Assembly: GCA_002393555.1 (NCBI GenBank)
Contig: DGSP01000041.1
Location: 1 to 52,322 of the forward strand
From: Prevotellaceae bacterium UBA4359
Lineage (GTDB): Bacteria; Bacteroidota; Bacteroidia; Bacteroidales; Bacteroidaceae
DNA length: 52,322 nucleotides
Direction of reading: 5' to 3'
Below the pieces are notes generated by a model, which was not told where the DNA came from, did not search any database, and saw nothing but the letters and a program-made list of their open reading frames with translations. This document shows positions 30,498 to 40,441 of this stretch, in pieces. Each line of letters begins with the position of its first letter. Position 1 is the stretch's first letter. The translations under genes and the position numbers were made by a program.

Positions 30498-33467
30498 ATG
30501 AAACTGAAACAACTAACCCTGGCATTGCTCATGGCCTTCGGGCTTGCAGCCAATGCACAAAACACTATCCAAAAAGTAGAACAAGTGACAGGAACGGTCA
30601 CATTGACAGAAGCAATTGACTACACTATCACAAGTTCCAGCGAACCTTTCACGACGATGGCCAGTATTGACATTCAAAACACGGATGCAACCGTCGTGTT
30701 TGAAAATATACGTCCATCAGTCGTTCTCTCCCAATATTTAAGCAAAATAAACTCTAACGGCAAGCCGCTTGTCAACGGGACAAATGCCCGAGTGAGCATC
30801 TATCGGCATGGCTCCATTGTTTTTGCTCACAGCGACACCAAGAATGCAGATGCCACCCCTTTCTACCCCGTTGTCATGTGCAGCGATGACAATTGCGAAG
30901 AAGTTATTGCTGGGTACAACACCACCAACCGCGTCATATCAGGTCCATGGAAAGACGCGGCCCGTTCCTTCATCTTGAAGCGTGGATACATGTGTACAGT
31001 AGCCAACGAAGCCAATGGCACAGGATACAGTCACTGCTACATTGCCAACAGTGCCGACCGTAAAATCACTCTCAACAAATATCTGGCTGGAAAACTGGGC
31101 TTTTTCCGCATTTTCCGCTGGCAATGGCCCACAAAACTCGGCATGAGCGATGCGCGAGCCGAAGCCATCCGAGTGGGTACAAACTCGTCTTGGTTTTACG
31201 ATTGGGGGGGGGGCAGAAGCAGCCAGACAGACGCTGAATACGTGCCACAGCGCCATCACGAAGCCGGAAACTCTAATAGCGAGGGGTATAAAGGAGCCTG
31301 GGAATCTTGGGCTAACCTCAATGCTTCGGACAACACTTGTACACACATCCTTGGACAGAACGAGCCAGACAACACCAGTGGAAAAGGGGAGGTCTATACA
31401 TACGTAACCGCCATACCTAGCGAACCGCGCACTAACCACGGAGACTACCCCTTGGTGGATGTTGCCAAAGAATTCCTCTACAGCGGTAAGCGCATCGGCA
31501 CTTTTGCCTGCTGCAACCCCAACACCGGTTGGGTGACTGAATACATCAACTGGTGTCGCCAGAACAACATCCGCGTGGATTTTGTGGCAACCCACTATTA
31601 CATCGGAGGGCAAAGTCCGCAGGGCTGTATCGATCGCCTCAAGACGCTCTACACCGCCACGGGTCTGCCCGTGTGGGCGACTGAATGGAACAATGGTGCC
31701 AACTGGACCACCGAGAGCGGTTTCACCACCGACTCCGAAGGATGGTACACTTGGGGAAGCGGTAATGACCAGTACAAGAACGGCGTGTGGCTGAAAGACG
31801 TGCTTGTCCGTGCCGACAAGAGCGAGAACAAATGGCTGGAGCGTCTTGCTGTCTATAACGCTGTGGAATCGAAACGTCAGATTGAGTCGGGCGGTTCGCT
31901 GACCGACGGCGGAAAAGTGCTGGGCACCTACCACTCAGGCTTTGCTTACACCGACGGCAACGAATACTTCATGCCATGGACATACAAAGACCCGACCAAC
32001 CTCACGTTTGAGAAATACAACGCAGCGGCAAAGAAAGTGACCATATCCTGGACACACAACAACTCAAAACAGTCAAACTCCATCTGTGTCCAAAGAAAGT
32101 TGCAAGGCGGAAGTTATGAAACCGTAGAAGACATCGGTTTGCACGAGAATGGCACCATCACCTACACCGACGATGTGACAGGGTTGGCCGGAACCGTTTA
32201 TTACAGGATATGCGACATCGGCTCTGACAACAAGTCTCGCTACACCAACGAGGTGACAGTGAACGTTGACCCGGCCCAAGGCATCGATGGATTCCAGTAT
32301 GGCAATCTGCGTGTCAGCACCACCGAAGACAACACCGTGAACTACGCCACTTCGTTCCCCGATGCCAACCACCGTTTGTTCATCGGCATCCTGTCCAACG
32401 AGAGTTCCACTTTCACGCTGGGCAATGTGACAAGCAATACAACGGGCAAGAATAATTTCAAGTACAGAATACTGCCTTGGAACTCGAACAAAGCCGACCT
32501 CGCATCGGCCATTGAGGTGCCCTTCCTTGCACTGAACGACGGACACAGCAAGTTTGGCGACCTCGACTATGAAGTGGGCAACTGTCAAGCCAACAAGGCT
32601 TCGGACAATGCCTTCACCGAAGTGACCGAAGTGACCTTCCAGCAGGCTTTCCCCGAAGGTGTCACTCCCGTCGTCTTAACGGAAGTGGCCAACAACACGG
32701 CTTACGCTAACGCTACAAGCACCAACAAAGCGACAGCCCTGTCCGTCCGCGTGTTCGACATCACCAACACAGGCTTCAAGTTCATCATCTACCCCGAGGA
32801 GGCATCTGGGCGAAAGATAACCACAAAACTGAATGTCAACTACCTTGCCATCACACCCGGCTTGGGCACAGTGGACGAAGAAAGCGACATCATGATTGCG
32901 GCAGGCATAGGCACCGACAGCAAAATATATGGAACTGCAGTGAAAGACAACACCTTCCGCATCGAAACTGGAACCGACGGAGAAAAGACCACCGAAGAGG
33001 CTTCTTTCTACAATCCAGTCATTCTGGCCGACCTGCAGACCAACAACTACCCCTCCCTCACCATGCTGCGCCGCATCAACATGACCGAAAGAATTGGCGA
33101 CAAGACATGGGTGAAGGGCATCAGAGTGAAACGCACACTCGAAAGCACCATCACTGACGAAGATGGCAAGAAAGTCCTCGTCAGTACCAATAACGAAAAA
33201 TATCAGGACGAACTGGGTTGGGTGGTCATTGCCAAAGTGACCGAAGGAGGAACCGTCCCGACCGCCATCACCGACCTGACAGCCGACCCGTCGAGCAACG
33301 GCAAACTCCGTGTGCGCATCGTCGATGGACGCCTCTATGTGGATGGTGCTGCCACCTTCGAGGTCTATACGGCATCGGGGGCACAAGTGTCCGCCACCTC
33401 AGCACTGACACCAGGCATCTACGTGGTGAAAGCGAACGGAAAGTCGGGCAAGGTGCTGGTCAAATAA
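30498..33467 (+). CDS. Secreted GH128-like beta-1,3-glucanase
   Basis: The 989-residue protein has a signal peptide ending near ANA-Q21. After an N-terminal beta domain comes a Glyco_hydro_cc (GH128) barrel: 'FFRIFRWQWPTKLG', the acid/base in 'ILGQNEPDN' (Glu289), 'VDFVATHYYI', and the nucleophile in 'VWATEWNNG' (Glu396). Family members cut beta-1,3-glucans. A fibronectin-like domain (about 510-595) and further beta domains follow. The C-terminal ~60 residues ('GIYVVKANGKSGKVLVK') resemble a Por/type-9 secretion sorting domain, which suggests export across the outer membrane. A run of nine G at 31205-31213 encodes 'WGGG' inside the catalytic domain. The gene ends at a strong terminator. Confidence 0.82.
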   Translation: MKLKQLTLALLMAFGLAANAQNTIQKVEQVTGTVTLTEAIDYTITSSSEPFTTMASIDIQNTDATVVFENIRPSVVLSQYLSKINSNGKPLVNGTNARVSIYRHGSIVFAHSDTKNADATPFYPVVMCSDDNCEEVIAGYNTTNRVISGPWKDAARSFILKRGYMCTVANEANGTGYSHCYIANSADRKITLNKYLAGKLGFFRIFRWQWPTKLGMSDARAEAIRVGTNSSWFYDWGGGRSSQTDAEYVPQRHHEAGNSNSEGYKGAWESWANLNASDNTCTHILGQNEPDNTSGKGEVYTYVTAIPSEPRTNHGDYPLVDVAKEFLYSGKRIGTFACCNPNTGWVTEYINWCRQNNIRVDFVATHYYIGGQSPQGCIDRLKTLYTATGLPVWATEWNNGANWTTESGFTTDSEGWYTWGSGNDQYKNGVWLKDVLVRADKSENKWLERLAVYNAVESKRQIESGGSLTDGGKVLGTYHSGFAYTDGNEYFMPWTYKDPTNLTFEKYNAAAKKVTISWTHNNSKQSNSICVQRKLQGGSYETVEDIGLHENGTITYTDDVTGLAGTVYYRICDIGSDNKSRYTNEVTVNVDPAQGIDGFQYGNLRVSTTEDNTVNYATSFPDANHRLFIGILSNESSTFTLGNVTSNTTGKNNFKYRILPWNSNKADLASAIEVPFLALNDGHSKFGDLDYEVGNCQANKASDNAFTEVTEVTFQQAFPEGVTPVVLTEVANNTAYANATSTNKATALSVRVFDITNTGFKFIIYPEEASGRKITTKLNVNYLAITPGLGTVDEESDIMIAAGIGTDSKIYGTAVKDNTFRIETGTDGEKTTEEASFYNPVILADLQTNNYPSLTMLRRINMTERIGDKTWVKGIRVKRTLESTITDEDGKKVLVSTNNEKYQDELGWVVIAKVTEGGTVPTAITDLTADPSSNGKLRVRIVDGRLYVDGAATFEVYTASGAQVSATSALTPGIYVVKANGKSGKVLVK

Positions 33468-33497
33468 ACCGACACTCAGCCTTCAACCAACAGCCAA

Positions 33498-33540
33498 CAG
33501 CGGCATCGGGAAAGTCAAACACCCGATGCCGCTGTTTTTT
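33498..33540 (+). terminator. Terminator of the glucanase gene
   Basis: A perfect 13-bp stem (33498-33510 with 33522-33534) with an 11-nt loop is followed by six T. Confidence 0.85.
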
Positions 33541-33785
33541 GTTGCCTGCTCCTGCCCTACGTACAACGCCGTTGCATATTCAATTTGTACGGCACACCAA
33601 TTATAAATTCTACACCGTTCCTATTGCAATCTGCACGACGTTGCACTCACACCCCCATTTCCGCCTTCCGATTCTACACTTCCACATCCCTCCCTGAGAG
33701 AGAGGTGCGGGAATGAGAAGAACCGTTAAAATTTTGAAGAGTTTTTCCACTTTAGCCCACAAAAAACCACCCATCTAAATAGAAT

Positions 33786-33814
33786 TTAACTTTTTGTGCG
33801 TTAAAAAAAGTTAA
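33786..33814. promoter_or_regulatory. Candidate operator palindrome
   Basis: TTAACTTTTT (33786-33795) and AAAAAGTTAA (33805-33814) are perfect inverted copies around a 9-base spacer. The centre is about 68 bases upstream of the -7 element, a plausible place for an activator or repressor of the SusCD/fasciclin operon. Confidence 0.4.
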
Positions 33815-33864
33815 TAGAACACCCTAAACCACCAGTAAGACCTCAATGTTTAGCAGATACTTAT

Positions 33865-33872
33865 TATCTTTG
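33865..33872 (+). promoter_or_regulatory. Promoter of the SusCD/fasciclin operon
   Basis: TATCTTTG is an exact -7 match followed by CA. Transcription from about 33880 leaves a long leader of roughly 140 nt. No other promoter is evident up to 52086, so it may drive seven genes over 18 kb. Confidence 0.6.
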
Positions 33873-34019
33873 CAATTGGTTTGGTCAATAGAATTGGCTG
33901 GCCACTGAACATGATTTATCAACCTAAAGCAGACATCACTCCTATGTAGCATACATTATTATATATATGTAAGAGGACGACTTCAACATCAAACAAACTA
34001 AAAATAATATCTAACCTTT

Positions 34020-36986
34020 ATGAACAAGCGCTTTTGTACATTAGGACAGTATGCAGCCAAAGCATTCTTCCTATTCGTCTTGTGCGGCTCAACCTATTCG
34101 TGTAAGGACGACTACAAGTTCGACGACGAAGACCCGTCGTGGCTTGGGTCGAGCATTTACCAGTATCTTGAGAGCCAGGGCAACTACACCAACTTCGTCA
34201 GGCTCATCGACGACCTTGACTACAAGGAGGTACTCGCTCGTACAGGTTCAAAGACACTCTTCGTGGCCAACGACGACGCCTTCAAGACCTTCTACGAGGA
34301 CAATGCGTGGGGAGTAAGCAGTTATGACCAACTGACCAAGAGTCAGAAGAAACTGCTGCTGAACAGCGCAATGGTGAACAATGCCTACCTGCTCGAAATG
34401 ATGTCGAGCACACCCGCTGGCGGCGGCGACAACGACCAGCCCGAAAAGGGACAGGCCCTGCGCCGCGAGACAGCAGCCGACGTGACCGACTCGGTGCCTC
34501 ACTTCCTGGCCGAGGACCTGCCCGTCAGTTACAACCCCGACGACAAGGACTATTGGGCACGCTTCCGCAACGAGAAGGGCATCTACATGGCACTCGACGC
34601 CACCACTCCGATGATGACCCACTTCCTGGCCTCACAGATGGCCAACAAGAACATCACCGATGAAGACTTCAAAATCCTCACCGGCCAGGAACGCGACAAG
34701 AACGACGCCTACATCTACGACTGCAAGGTCATTCAGCAAGACATCACCTGCCAGAACGGCTACGTGGACTGCCTCGACCGAGTGCTTGTCAATCCGCAAA
34801 ACATGGCCGAAGTGCTGCGCACCAATAGCAGAACCCAAATCTTCAGCCACATGATAGACCGCTTCTCGGCACCCTTCTACAGTGCCGACCTGACCACCCG
34901 CTACCGCCTCATCTATGGTAACGATGTCGATTCAGTCTTCCAGAAGCGTTACTTCTCCAACCGCTCACAAGACAACAAAGCCCTCAAGAACGATGCAGGC
35001 ACCGACCCCGTGGGCAACCCTGCAGGCAACGCCGTGAGCCACTACCTGAACTACGACCCGGGATGGAACACATACGCCGATGACCAAAGCGACAAGGCGC
35101 AGGACATGGCCGCCATCTTCTGCCCGAGCGACGAGAAACTCACCCAGTACTTCTTCGACACGAACGGTGGCGGACACTTCCTCATCAAAGCATACGCCCC
35201 CGACATGGTTGACAAAATCTCGGCCAGCACCACAGACCTCGACCTCATCTATCAGGCCATCGACCAGATTCCAATCGACGTCATCCAGAGCCTGCTCAAC
35301 AACCTGATGAAGGCATCCTTCAACAGCACCGTGCCCAGCAAGTTTGAAACCATCAAGAACTCGGCACAAGACCCCATGTTCGACGAGGCCGACGACTACC
35401 ACAGAGGCAAGATTCTCGACGTGCTCTTCGCCAACAACGGTGTCATCTATCTGATGGACGAAGTGACCACACCGGCCGAATATGCAGCCGTGCTCGCACC
35501 TGCCTACACCGAGACCGACAAGCACATCTTCCGCTATGCCATCAAGGACATGACCATCAGCAGCGTGCCACTGAACTACAACGCCTACCTGCTCGCCATG
35601 AGTTCACGCTTCTCCTTCTTCGTGCCCAACGACAACAACTTCCTCTACATCGACCCGCTGTCGTTCTACAATCCCACACTCGGCGAAGGCACCACCCTCG
35701 TCGGACGTGCCTACAAGTACACATGGGATGCCACCAAGAAGAGCAACCAGTTGAGCGTCGCTTCCTACAAGTATAACTACGACCCCATCAGCCAAGTTGG
35801 CAGCCTGGGCGAACTCGTGGCAACCGAGAACGTGGGTGCAGCCACCTACAACAACCGTCTGAAGGACATGCTGGAGACCCACACCGTCATCCACAGCGAC
35901 AGTGTGGCCGGCTCATCCATCAAGGAAACCCAGACAGGCATGGAGTGCGACAAGCACTACTTCTACACCAAGAACAACGCAGTCATCTATGTCGAGAACG
36001 CAGAAAAGCGCACTGCCGGCATGACCGTCAAGGGCGGATGGCAAATCGACAACGACGAACACTGCACCGTAACAGGCTTCGACGACAAGTCGGCACAGAC
36101 GAACGGCTACGGCAACGGCTTCGCCTACATGATTGACCAGCCCCTCGTTCCGACCATCGAGAGCGTTTACTCTGCCATGTACAAGAACCCCGAATTCTCC
36201 AAGTTCTTCGAACTCTGCCAGACCGACATCGAGGTGCTGGATGCCATTGGCTTCAAGTCAACCACCCAACAGCAGAAGTACACCATCTTTACCAACAACG
36301 GAGGCCTGCCTTGCTACTACTACACGAAAGATGAAGCCGGCAACTTCACCTCCAACTTCAACAAGATTGATGGCAGTGACAACTCCAACATCCGTTTCTT
36401 CAACAACTACCGCTACACCGTTTACATTCCGACGAATGCAGCCATGGAAGAAGCAGAAAGCAAGGGCCTGCCCACATGGCACCAACTGCGCGAACTGCTG
36501 GAACTTGACACTGAAGAAAAGTCTGACCTGACCGCCGAAGAACTGGAACAGCGCATCAATGAAGCGAAGGACATGGTGGAAGTAATCGTGAACTTCGTGA
36601 AGTATCACTTCCAGGATGACTGCATCTTTGCAGACACCCCAGCCACAGAGCGCACGGCATACGAAACAGCCACCATCAACAGCAAGACAGGCGTCTATCG
36701 CAAGTTGTTTGTTTCAGGCGCTGGCAACGGTAAACTGACTGTAGAAGATGCCACAGGCGAAAAGCACAACATCACCAGCAACAAGAACATCATCGTGCGT
36801 GACTATATCACCAACAAGAACTCCAACCCCATCAGCGCCATACTGACAACCAGTTCTTCTGCTGTCATACACGGCATTGATGGTGTGCTGAACTTCACCA
36901 ACTATGAAGGCGGACGCTACGACTCCGTGTGGAAGTCCTCAAGCATGCACGACGCCTACTTCACCAACTACAGAATCCTCGAATAA
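34020..36986 (+). CDS. Large fasciclin-domain lipoprotein
   Basis: The 988-residue product has a lipoprotein signal with Cys28 in 'STYSCKDD', whose acidic residues after Cys suit surface-lipoprotein export in Bacteroidetes. Several FAS1-like modules can be traced: residues about 40-260 ('SIYQYLESQGNYTNFVRLIDDLDYKEVL', 'TLFVANDDAF'), a second around 275-490, a third around 500-640 ('FSFFVPNDNNFLYID'), and a fourth from about 700 ('YSAMYKNPEFSKFFELC', 'YTVYIPTNAAMEEA'). FAS1 domains mediate adhesion or carbohydrate/protein binding. Its place as first gene ahead of a SusC/SusD pair suggests a surface component working with that uptake complex. No catalytic motif is seen. The next gene starts 21 bases downstream. 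Confidence 0.85.
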   Translation: MNKRFCTLGQYAAKAFFLFVLCGSTYSCKDDYKFDDEDPSWLGSSIYQYLESQGNYTNFVRLIDDLDYKEVLARTGSKTLFVANDDAFKTFYEDNAWGVSSYDQLTKSQKKLLLNSAMVNNAYLLEMMSSTPAGGGDNDQPEKGQALRRETAADVTDSVPHFLAEDLPVSYNPDDKDYWARFRNEKGIYMALDATTPMMTHFLASQMANKNITDEDFKILTGQERDKNDAYIYDCKVIQQDITCQNGYVDCLDRVLVNPQNMAEVLRTNSRTQIFSHMIDRFSAPFYSADLTTRYRLIYGNDVDSVFQKRYFSNRSQDNKALKNDAGTDPVGNPAGNAVSHYLNYDPGWNTYADDQSDKAQDMAAIFCPSDEKLTQYFFDTNGGGHFLIKAYAPDMVDKISASTTDLDLIYQAIDQIPIDVIQSLLNNLMKASFNSTVPSKFETIKNSAQDPMFDEADDYHRGKILDVLFANNGVIYLMDEVTTPAEYAAVLAPAYTETDKHIFRYAIKDMTISSVPLNYNAYLLAMSSRFSFFVPNDNNFLYIDPLSFYNPTLGEGTTLVGRAYKYTWDATKKSNQLSVASYKYNYDPISQVGSLGELVATENVGAATYNNRLKDMLETHTVIHSDSVAGSSIKETQTGMECDKHYFYTKNNAVIYVENAEKRTAGMTVKGGWQIDNDEHCTVTGFDDKSAQTNGYGNGFAYMIDQPLVPTIESVYSAMYKNPEFSKFFELCQTDIEVLDAIGFKSTTQQQKYTIFTNNGGLPCYYYTKDEAGNFTSNFNKIDGSDNSNIRFFNNYRYTVYIPTNAAMEEAESKGLPTWHQLRELLELDTEEKSDLTAEELEQRINEAKDMVEVIVNFVKYHFQDDCIFADTPATERTAYETATINSKTGVYRKLFVSGAGNGKLTVEDATGEKHNITSNKNIIVRDYITNKNSNPISAILTTSSSAVIHGIDGVLNFTNYEGGRYDSVWKSSSMHDAYFTNYRILE

Positions 36987-37007
36987 TCAACTTACATAGA
37001 ACGCAAT

Positions 37008-40000
37008 ATGAACAAGATTAAATTTATTCTCACATCTCTCGTGCTGTTCTTCTGTGTAAGTTCAGCCATGGCTCAACAACGGCGCGTCACGGGCTACGTC
37101 TATGACGACCTGGGCGGCATCGCAATGGCCAACGTTGTGGAGCGAGACAACAACAACCGTATCGTGGAAGCAGCCGTGACCGACATCAACGGTAACTTCT
37201 CGATGGTGATTAAGAATCCCAAAGACAAACTGGTGGTCAGTTACGTAGGCTACAAGACCTGGAGTCAAGTGATTGGCAATACCTCTAAGTTCAACATCCG
37301 CCTGCAAGACAACACGCAGTTGGCCGAAGTGGTGGTGAAAGCCAAGCCTATGGTACAGAGCAACGGCATGTCCATCCCACTGAAAGAAATCTCTGTGGCC
37401 ACTCAAACCATGAACATGGACGATGTGGAAGGTCTTTCCTTCGCATCAGCCGACGAAGCCCTGCAGGGTAAGATTGCCGGTCTCGACATCATCGCCAACT
37501 CTGGTAACCTGGGTGCCGGTACCTCCATGCGTATGCGTGGTGTCAGCACCATCAATGGTTCGGCCGAACCACTCATCGTAGTCGATGGCAACATCTTCGA
37601 CCTGCCAGACGATGTGTCGGAGGTGAACTTTGAAGACCTCGACAACGAGGAGCAGTTCTCCACCCTTCTCTCCGTCAACCCCGAAGACATCAAGGAAATC
37701 AAGGTGTTGAAGGACGCTGCCGCAACCGCCATCTGGGGTTCGAAAGGTGCCAACGGTGTGATTGAAATCACCACTCGCCGTGGTGTGGCCGGAAAGACGA
37801 AAATCAACTTCTCTTACCGCTTCACCGGGTCATGGGCCCCATCAGGCCTGAACATGCTCAACGGCGACGGCTACACCATGATGCTCAAGGAGGCCTACTT
37901 CAACCCTAAGCAGAACGCAGCCACATCTGACATGGTGGAGTTGAACTACGACCAGTCCTACCCCATTCAGTACTACAATTTCAACAGAAACACCGACTGG
38001 GTGGATGCTGTCAACCAGTTCGCTCAGACTCACAACTACTATCTGACCATCACGGGTGGTGGCGAAAAGGCCAAGTTCCGCATTTCTGGCGGTTACGACC
38101 ATCAGACAGGTACTATCATCAAGCAGACCCTCGACCGTTTCTCCACGCGTCTTGTGCTCGACTATGATGTGTCTGACCGCATCCGCTTCTCTACCAACTT
38201 CGCCCTCACCTACACTGACAACCACCGCAACTGGGATGGCGGTTCAACAACTTCCATCCTCGGCAAGGCATACAACAGCATGCCTAACATGTCTATCGAT
38301 GAGTATGACCAATACGGACAGAGAACAGGAGACTACTACAAGATGCTGCCCACCAACCCCACAACCAACGCTGGTGGCAACAACTACTACTCTTCCTACT
38401 ACCTGCGCGACATGAAGGCCATCGGCAACCCTGTGGCCATCGCACACCGAGCATTCAACAATCAATCGACTTATCGTATCAACCCACAGTTCAACATCCA
38501 GTACAAACTGTTGGGCAAAGACTCTGAGTCTCACCAGTTGAACCTGAATGCGGAAGTGTATATGGACATCTACAACGAATCAACCAACACGTACTTTCCC
38601 TCTTCACTGACCACCGATTCGTGGGCTTCGGGTGTGAACAAGACCAGCAACAGCGAGTATAAGTCATTGGCTTTCACCAACCGTGAAAAACTCATCTTCA
38701 TCCCTCACTTCAACAACCCAGAACTGCTCTCGATGAGTTTCTTGGGACAGTTTGAGTTCACATCGGGTAATGGCACCAGCCAATACATCTCGCACAACGG
38801 TGTGCCAACAGGCATCGACTCCTCCATCGCCGAAGCCTACCTGACGGGTGCAACATCAGGCACAAGCCAGTGGCGCAGAGCCTCTATGCTGGGTAGCATG
38901 CACATCTCCTTCTTCGACGGTCGCTACTCGTTCGACGCCACCGTGCGCCGCGACGGTTCCACCAAGTTCGGTGCAGGCCGCAAGTGGGGTACCTTCCCCG
39001 GCATCTCTGCCCGTTGGAACATCAACCAGGAACCATTCTTCGAGAAGTTACATCTCGACCACATCATTTCCATGCTGTCATTCCGCCCATCATGGGGTCG
39101 CGTAGGTCGTGAACCTAGCGGCGAATACCTGATGTATAATATGTATAGCGGCTATGGAACGTATGGCTCGGGCAACAGAACCAGTTCTGCCATCAACCCC
39201 GACGGCCTGAGACTGACTGACTTGAAGTGGGAAACCACTACCTCGTGGAACTTGGGTGCCAACCTGAACCTCTTCAACGACTTGCTGCAGTTTGACTTCA
39301 ACTACTACAACAAGCAGACGAAGGACCTGCTCATGAACGGTGTAGGTATCCCCGGTTCTACAGGTTTCGGCTCATTAGGTTCAAGAAACGTGGGCGGCTT
39401 GCGCAACCGTGGCTGGGAACTCTTCCTCAATACAGGCAAGTTCCTGAAGAAGGGCAAGTTCTCCATGTCTGTGAACTTCAACATAGCCCAGAACATCAAC
39501 ACCATCACCGAGATGGATGCAACCGTGTTGGCTGGCATGAACGGTGAATACTCTTACAACAATGCCGACTTCCTGAAGCGCATCCAGATTGGCAATGCCG
39601 TCGGTTCTATCTACGGTTTCCGCTACAAGGGTGTTTACCGCTACGACTATGACCACAGTGGCTACACGGAACTGTCTCGTTCCACCTATGGCGACAACAC
39701 GGCTGCGGCAGCCGAGGAGCGTGGCGAAAACGCCACCCTCCCTGTAGCACGTGATGCCAGCGGTGCTATCCTCTATGACTCAAAGGGCAATCCACTCCAC
39801 ATGTACTTCAACTATGGAGGCAAGAACTATGAGTTCAAGGGCGGTGATGTCATCTACGACGACATCAACCACGATGGCCAAATCAACGAACTTGACATCG
39901 TTTATTTGGGTAACTCTAACCCGAAGATGAATGGTGGTTTCGGCTTCAACTTCAACTATGGACAGTGGACGCTGAAACTCTCCTTCAACTATCGTCTCGG

Positions 40001-40418
40001 CAACAAGATTGCCAATCTGGCACGTCTGAACAACGAGGCCATGCGTACCAACATCAACCAGTCTCGTGCTGTGGCTTGGCGCTGGCGAAAGAACGGTGAC
40101 ATCACCGAAATTCCTCGTGCCATGAACGCTAACATTGGTGCATCTTACAACTCGCTGGCCAGCGACCGCTTCGTGGAGAAAGGTGACTACCTCCGTCTGC
40201 AATACATGCAGTTGGGTTACTCACTCCCCAACAAGGTATGTAAAGACCTCGGTTTCCAGAGCCTGCGCATCACGGCATCAGCCAACAACCTCTTCGTGCT
40301 GACGAAATATACAGGCATCGACCCCGAAGTCTCCTATGGCGCATGGGGAGTTTGTATCGACAACTCCAAGACACCACGTGCTAAGTCTTTCACCGTCAGT
40401 GTAAATCTTGGATTCTAA
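37008..40418 (+). CDS. SusC/RagA-family TonB-linked outer membrane protein
   Basis: The 1136-residue protein has a signal peptide ending near AMA-Q. It then shows a carboxypeptidase-regulatory-like domain ('VTGYVYDDLGGIAMANV', 26-105), the plug domain with 'ALQGKIAGLDI' and 'IKVLKDAAATAIWGSKGANG' (about 140-255), and a long beta-barrel ending in 'SFTVSVNLGF'. SusC proteins import glycans or peptides with a SusD lid and TonB energy. No TonB, sensor or enzyme gene lies next to it, so the substrate is unknown. It is followed 23 bases later by its SusD partner. Confidence 0.96.
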   Translation: MNKIKFILTSLVLFFCVSSAMAQQRRVTGYVYDDLGGIAMANVVERDNNNRIVEAAVTDINGNFSMVIKNPKDKLVVSYVGYKTWSQVIGNTSKFNIRLQDNTQLAEVVVKAKPMVQSNGMSIPLKEISVATQTMNMDDVEGLSFASADEALQGKIAGLDIIANSGNLGAGTSMRMRGVSTINGSAEPLIVVDGNIFDLPDDVSEVNFEDLDNEEQFSTLLSVNPEDIKEIKVLKDAAATAIWGSKGANGVIEITTRRGVAGKTKINFSYRFTGSWAPSGLNMLNGDGYTMMLKEAYFNPKQNAATSDMVELNYDQSYPIQYYNFNRNTDWVDAVNQFAQTHNYYLTITGGGEKAKFRISGGYDHQTGTIIKQTLDRFSTRLVLDYDVSDRIRFSTNFALTYTDNHRNWDGGSTTSILGKAYNSMPNMSIDEYDQYGQRTGDYYKMLPTNPTTNAGGNNYYSSYYLRDMKAIGNPVAIAHRAFNNQSTYRINPQFNIQYKLLGKDSESHQLNLNAEVYMDIYNESTNTYFPSSLTTDSWASGVNKTSNSEYKSLAFTNREKLIFIPHFNNPELLSMSFLGQFEFTSGNGTSQYISHNGVPTGIDSSIAEAYLTGATSGTSQWRRASMLGSMHISFFDGRYSFDATVRRDGSTKFGAGRKWGTFPGISARWNINQEPFFEKLHLDHIISMLSFRPSWGRVGREPSGEYLMYNMYSGYGTYGSGNRTSSAINPDGLRLTDLKWETTTSWNLGANLNLFNDLLQFDFNYYNKQTKDLLMNGVGIPGSTGFGSLGSRNVGGLRNRGWELFLNTGKFLKKGKFSMSVNFNIAQNINTITEMDATVLAGMNGEYSYNNADFLKRIQIGNAVGSIYGFRYKGVYRYDYDHSGYTELSRSTYGDNTAAAAEERGENATLPVARDASGAILYDSKGNPLHMYFNYGGKNYEFKGGDVIYDDINHDGQINELDIVYLGNSNPKMNGGFGFNFNYGQWTLKLSFNYRLGNKIANLARLNNEAMRTNINQSRAVAWRWRKNGDITEIPRAMNANIGASYNSLASDRFVEKGDYLRLQYMQLGYSLPNKVCKDLGFQSLRITASANNLFVLTKYTGIDPEVSYGAWGVCIDNSKTPRAKSFTVSVNLGF

Positions 40419-40441
40419 AAACCGTAGAAACAGATAAGACA

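Larger units (their letters stand above)
33541..34019. other. Long intergenic region before the SusCD/fasciclin operon
   Basis: I see no gene here. It contains an AT-rich palindrome (33786-33814), a promoter (33865-33872) and a leader of about 140 nt with no strong hairpin before the ATG at 34020. The remainder is AT-rich and unremarkable. Confidence 0.7.

Noticed and set aside
33218..33697. Open frame overlapping the end of the glucanase gene and its terminator
   Set aside because: It runs through a strong terminator and has no motif or start signal.
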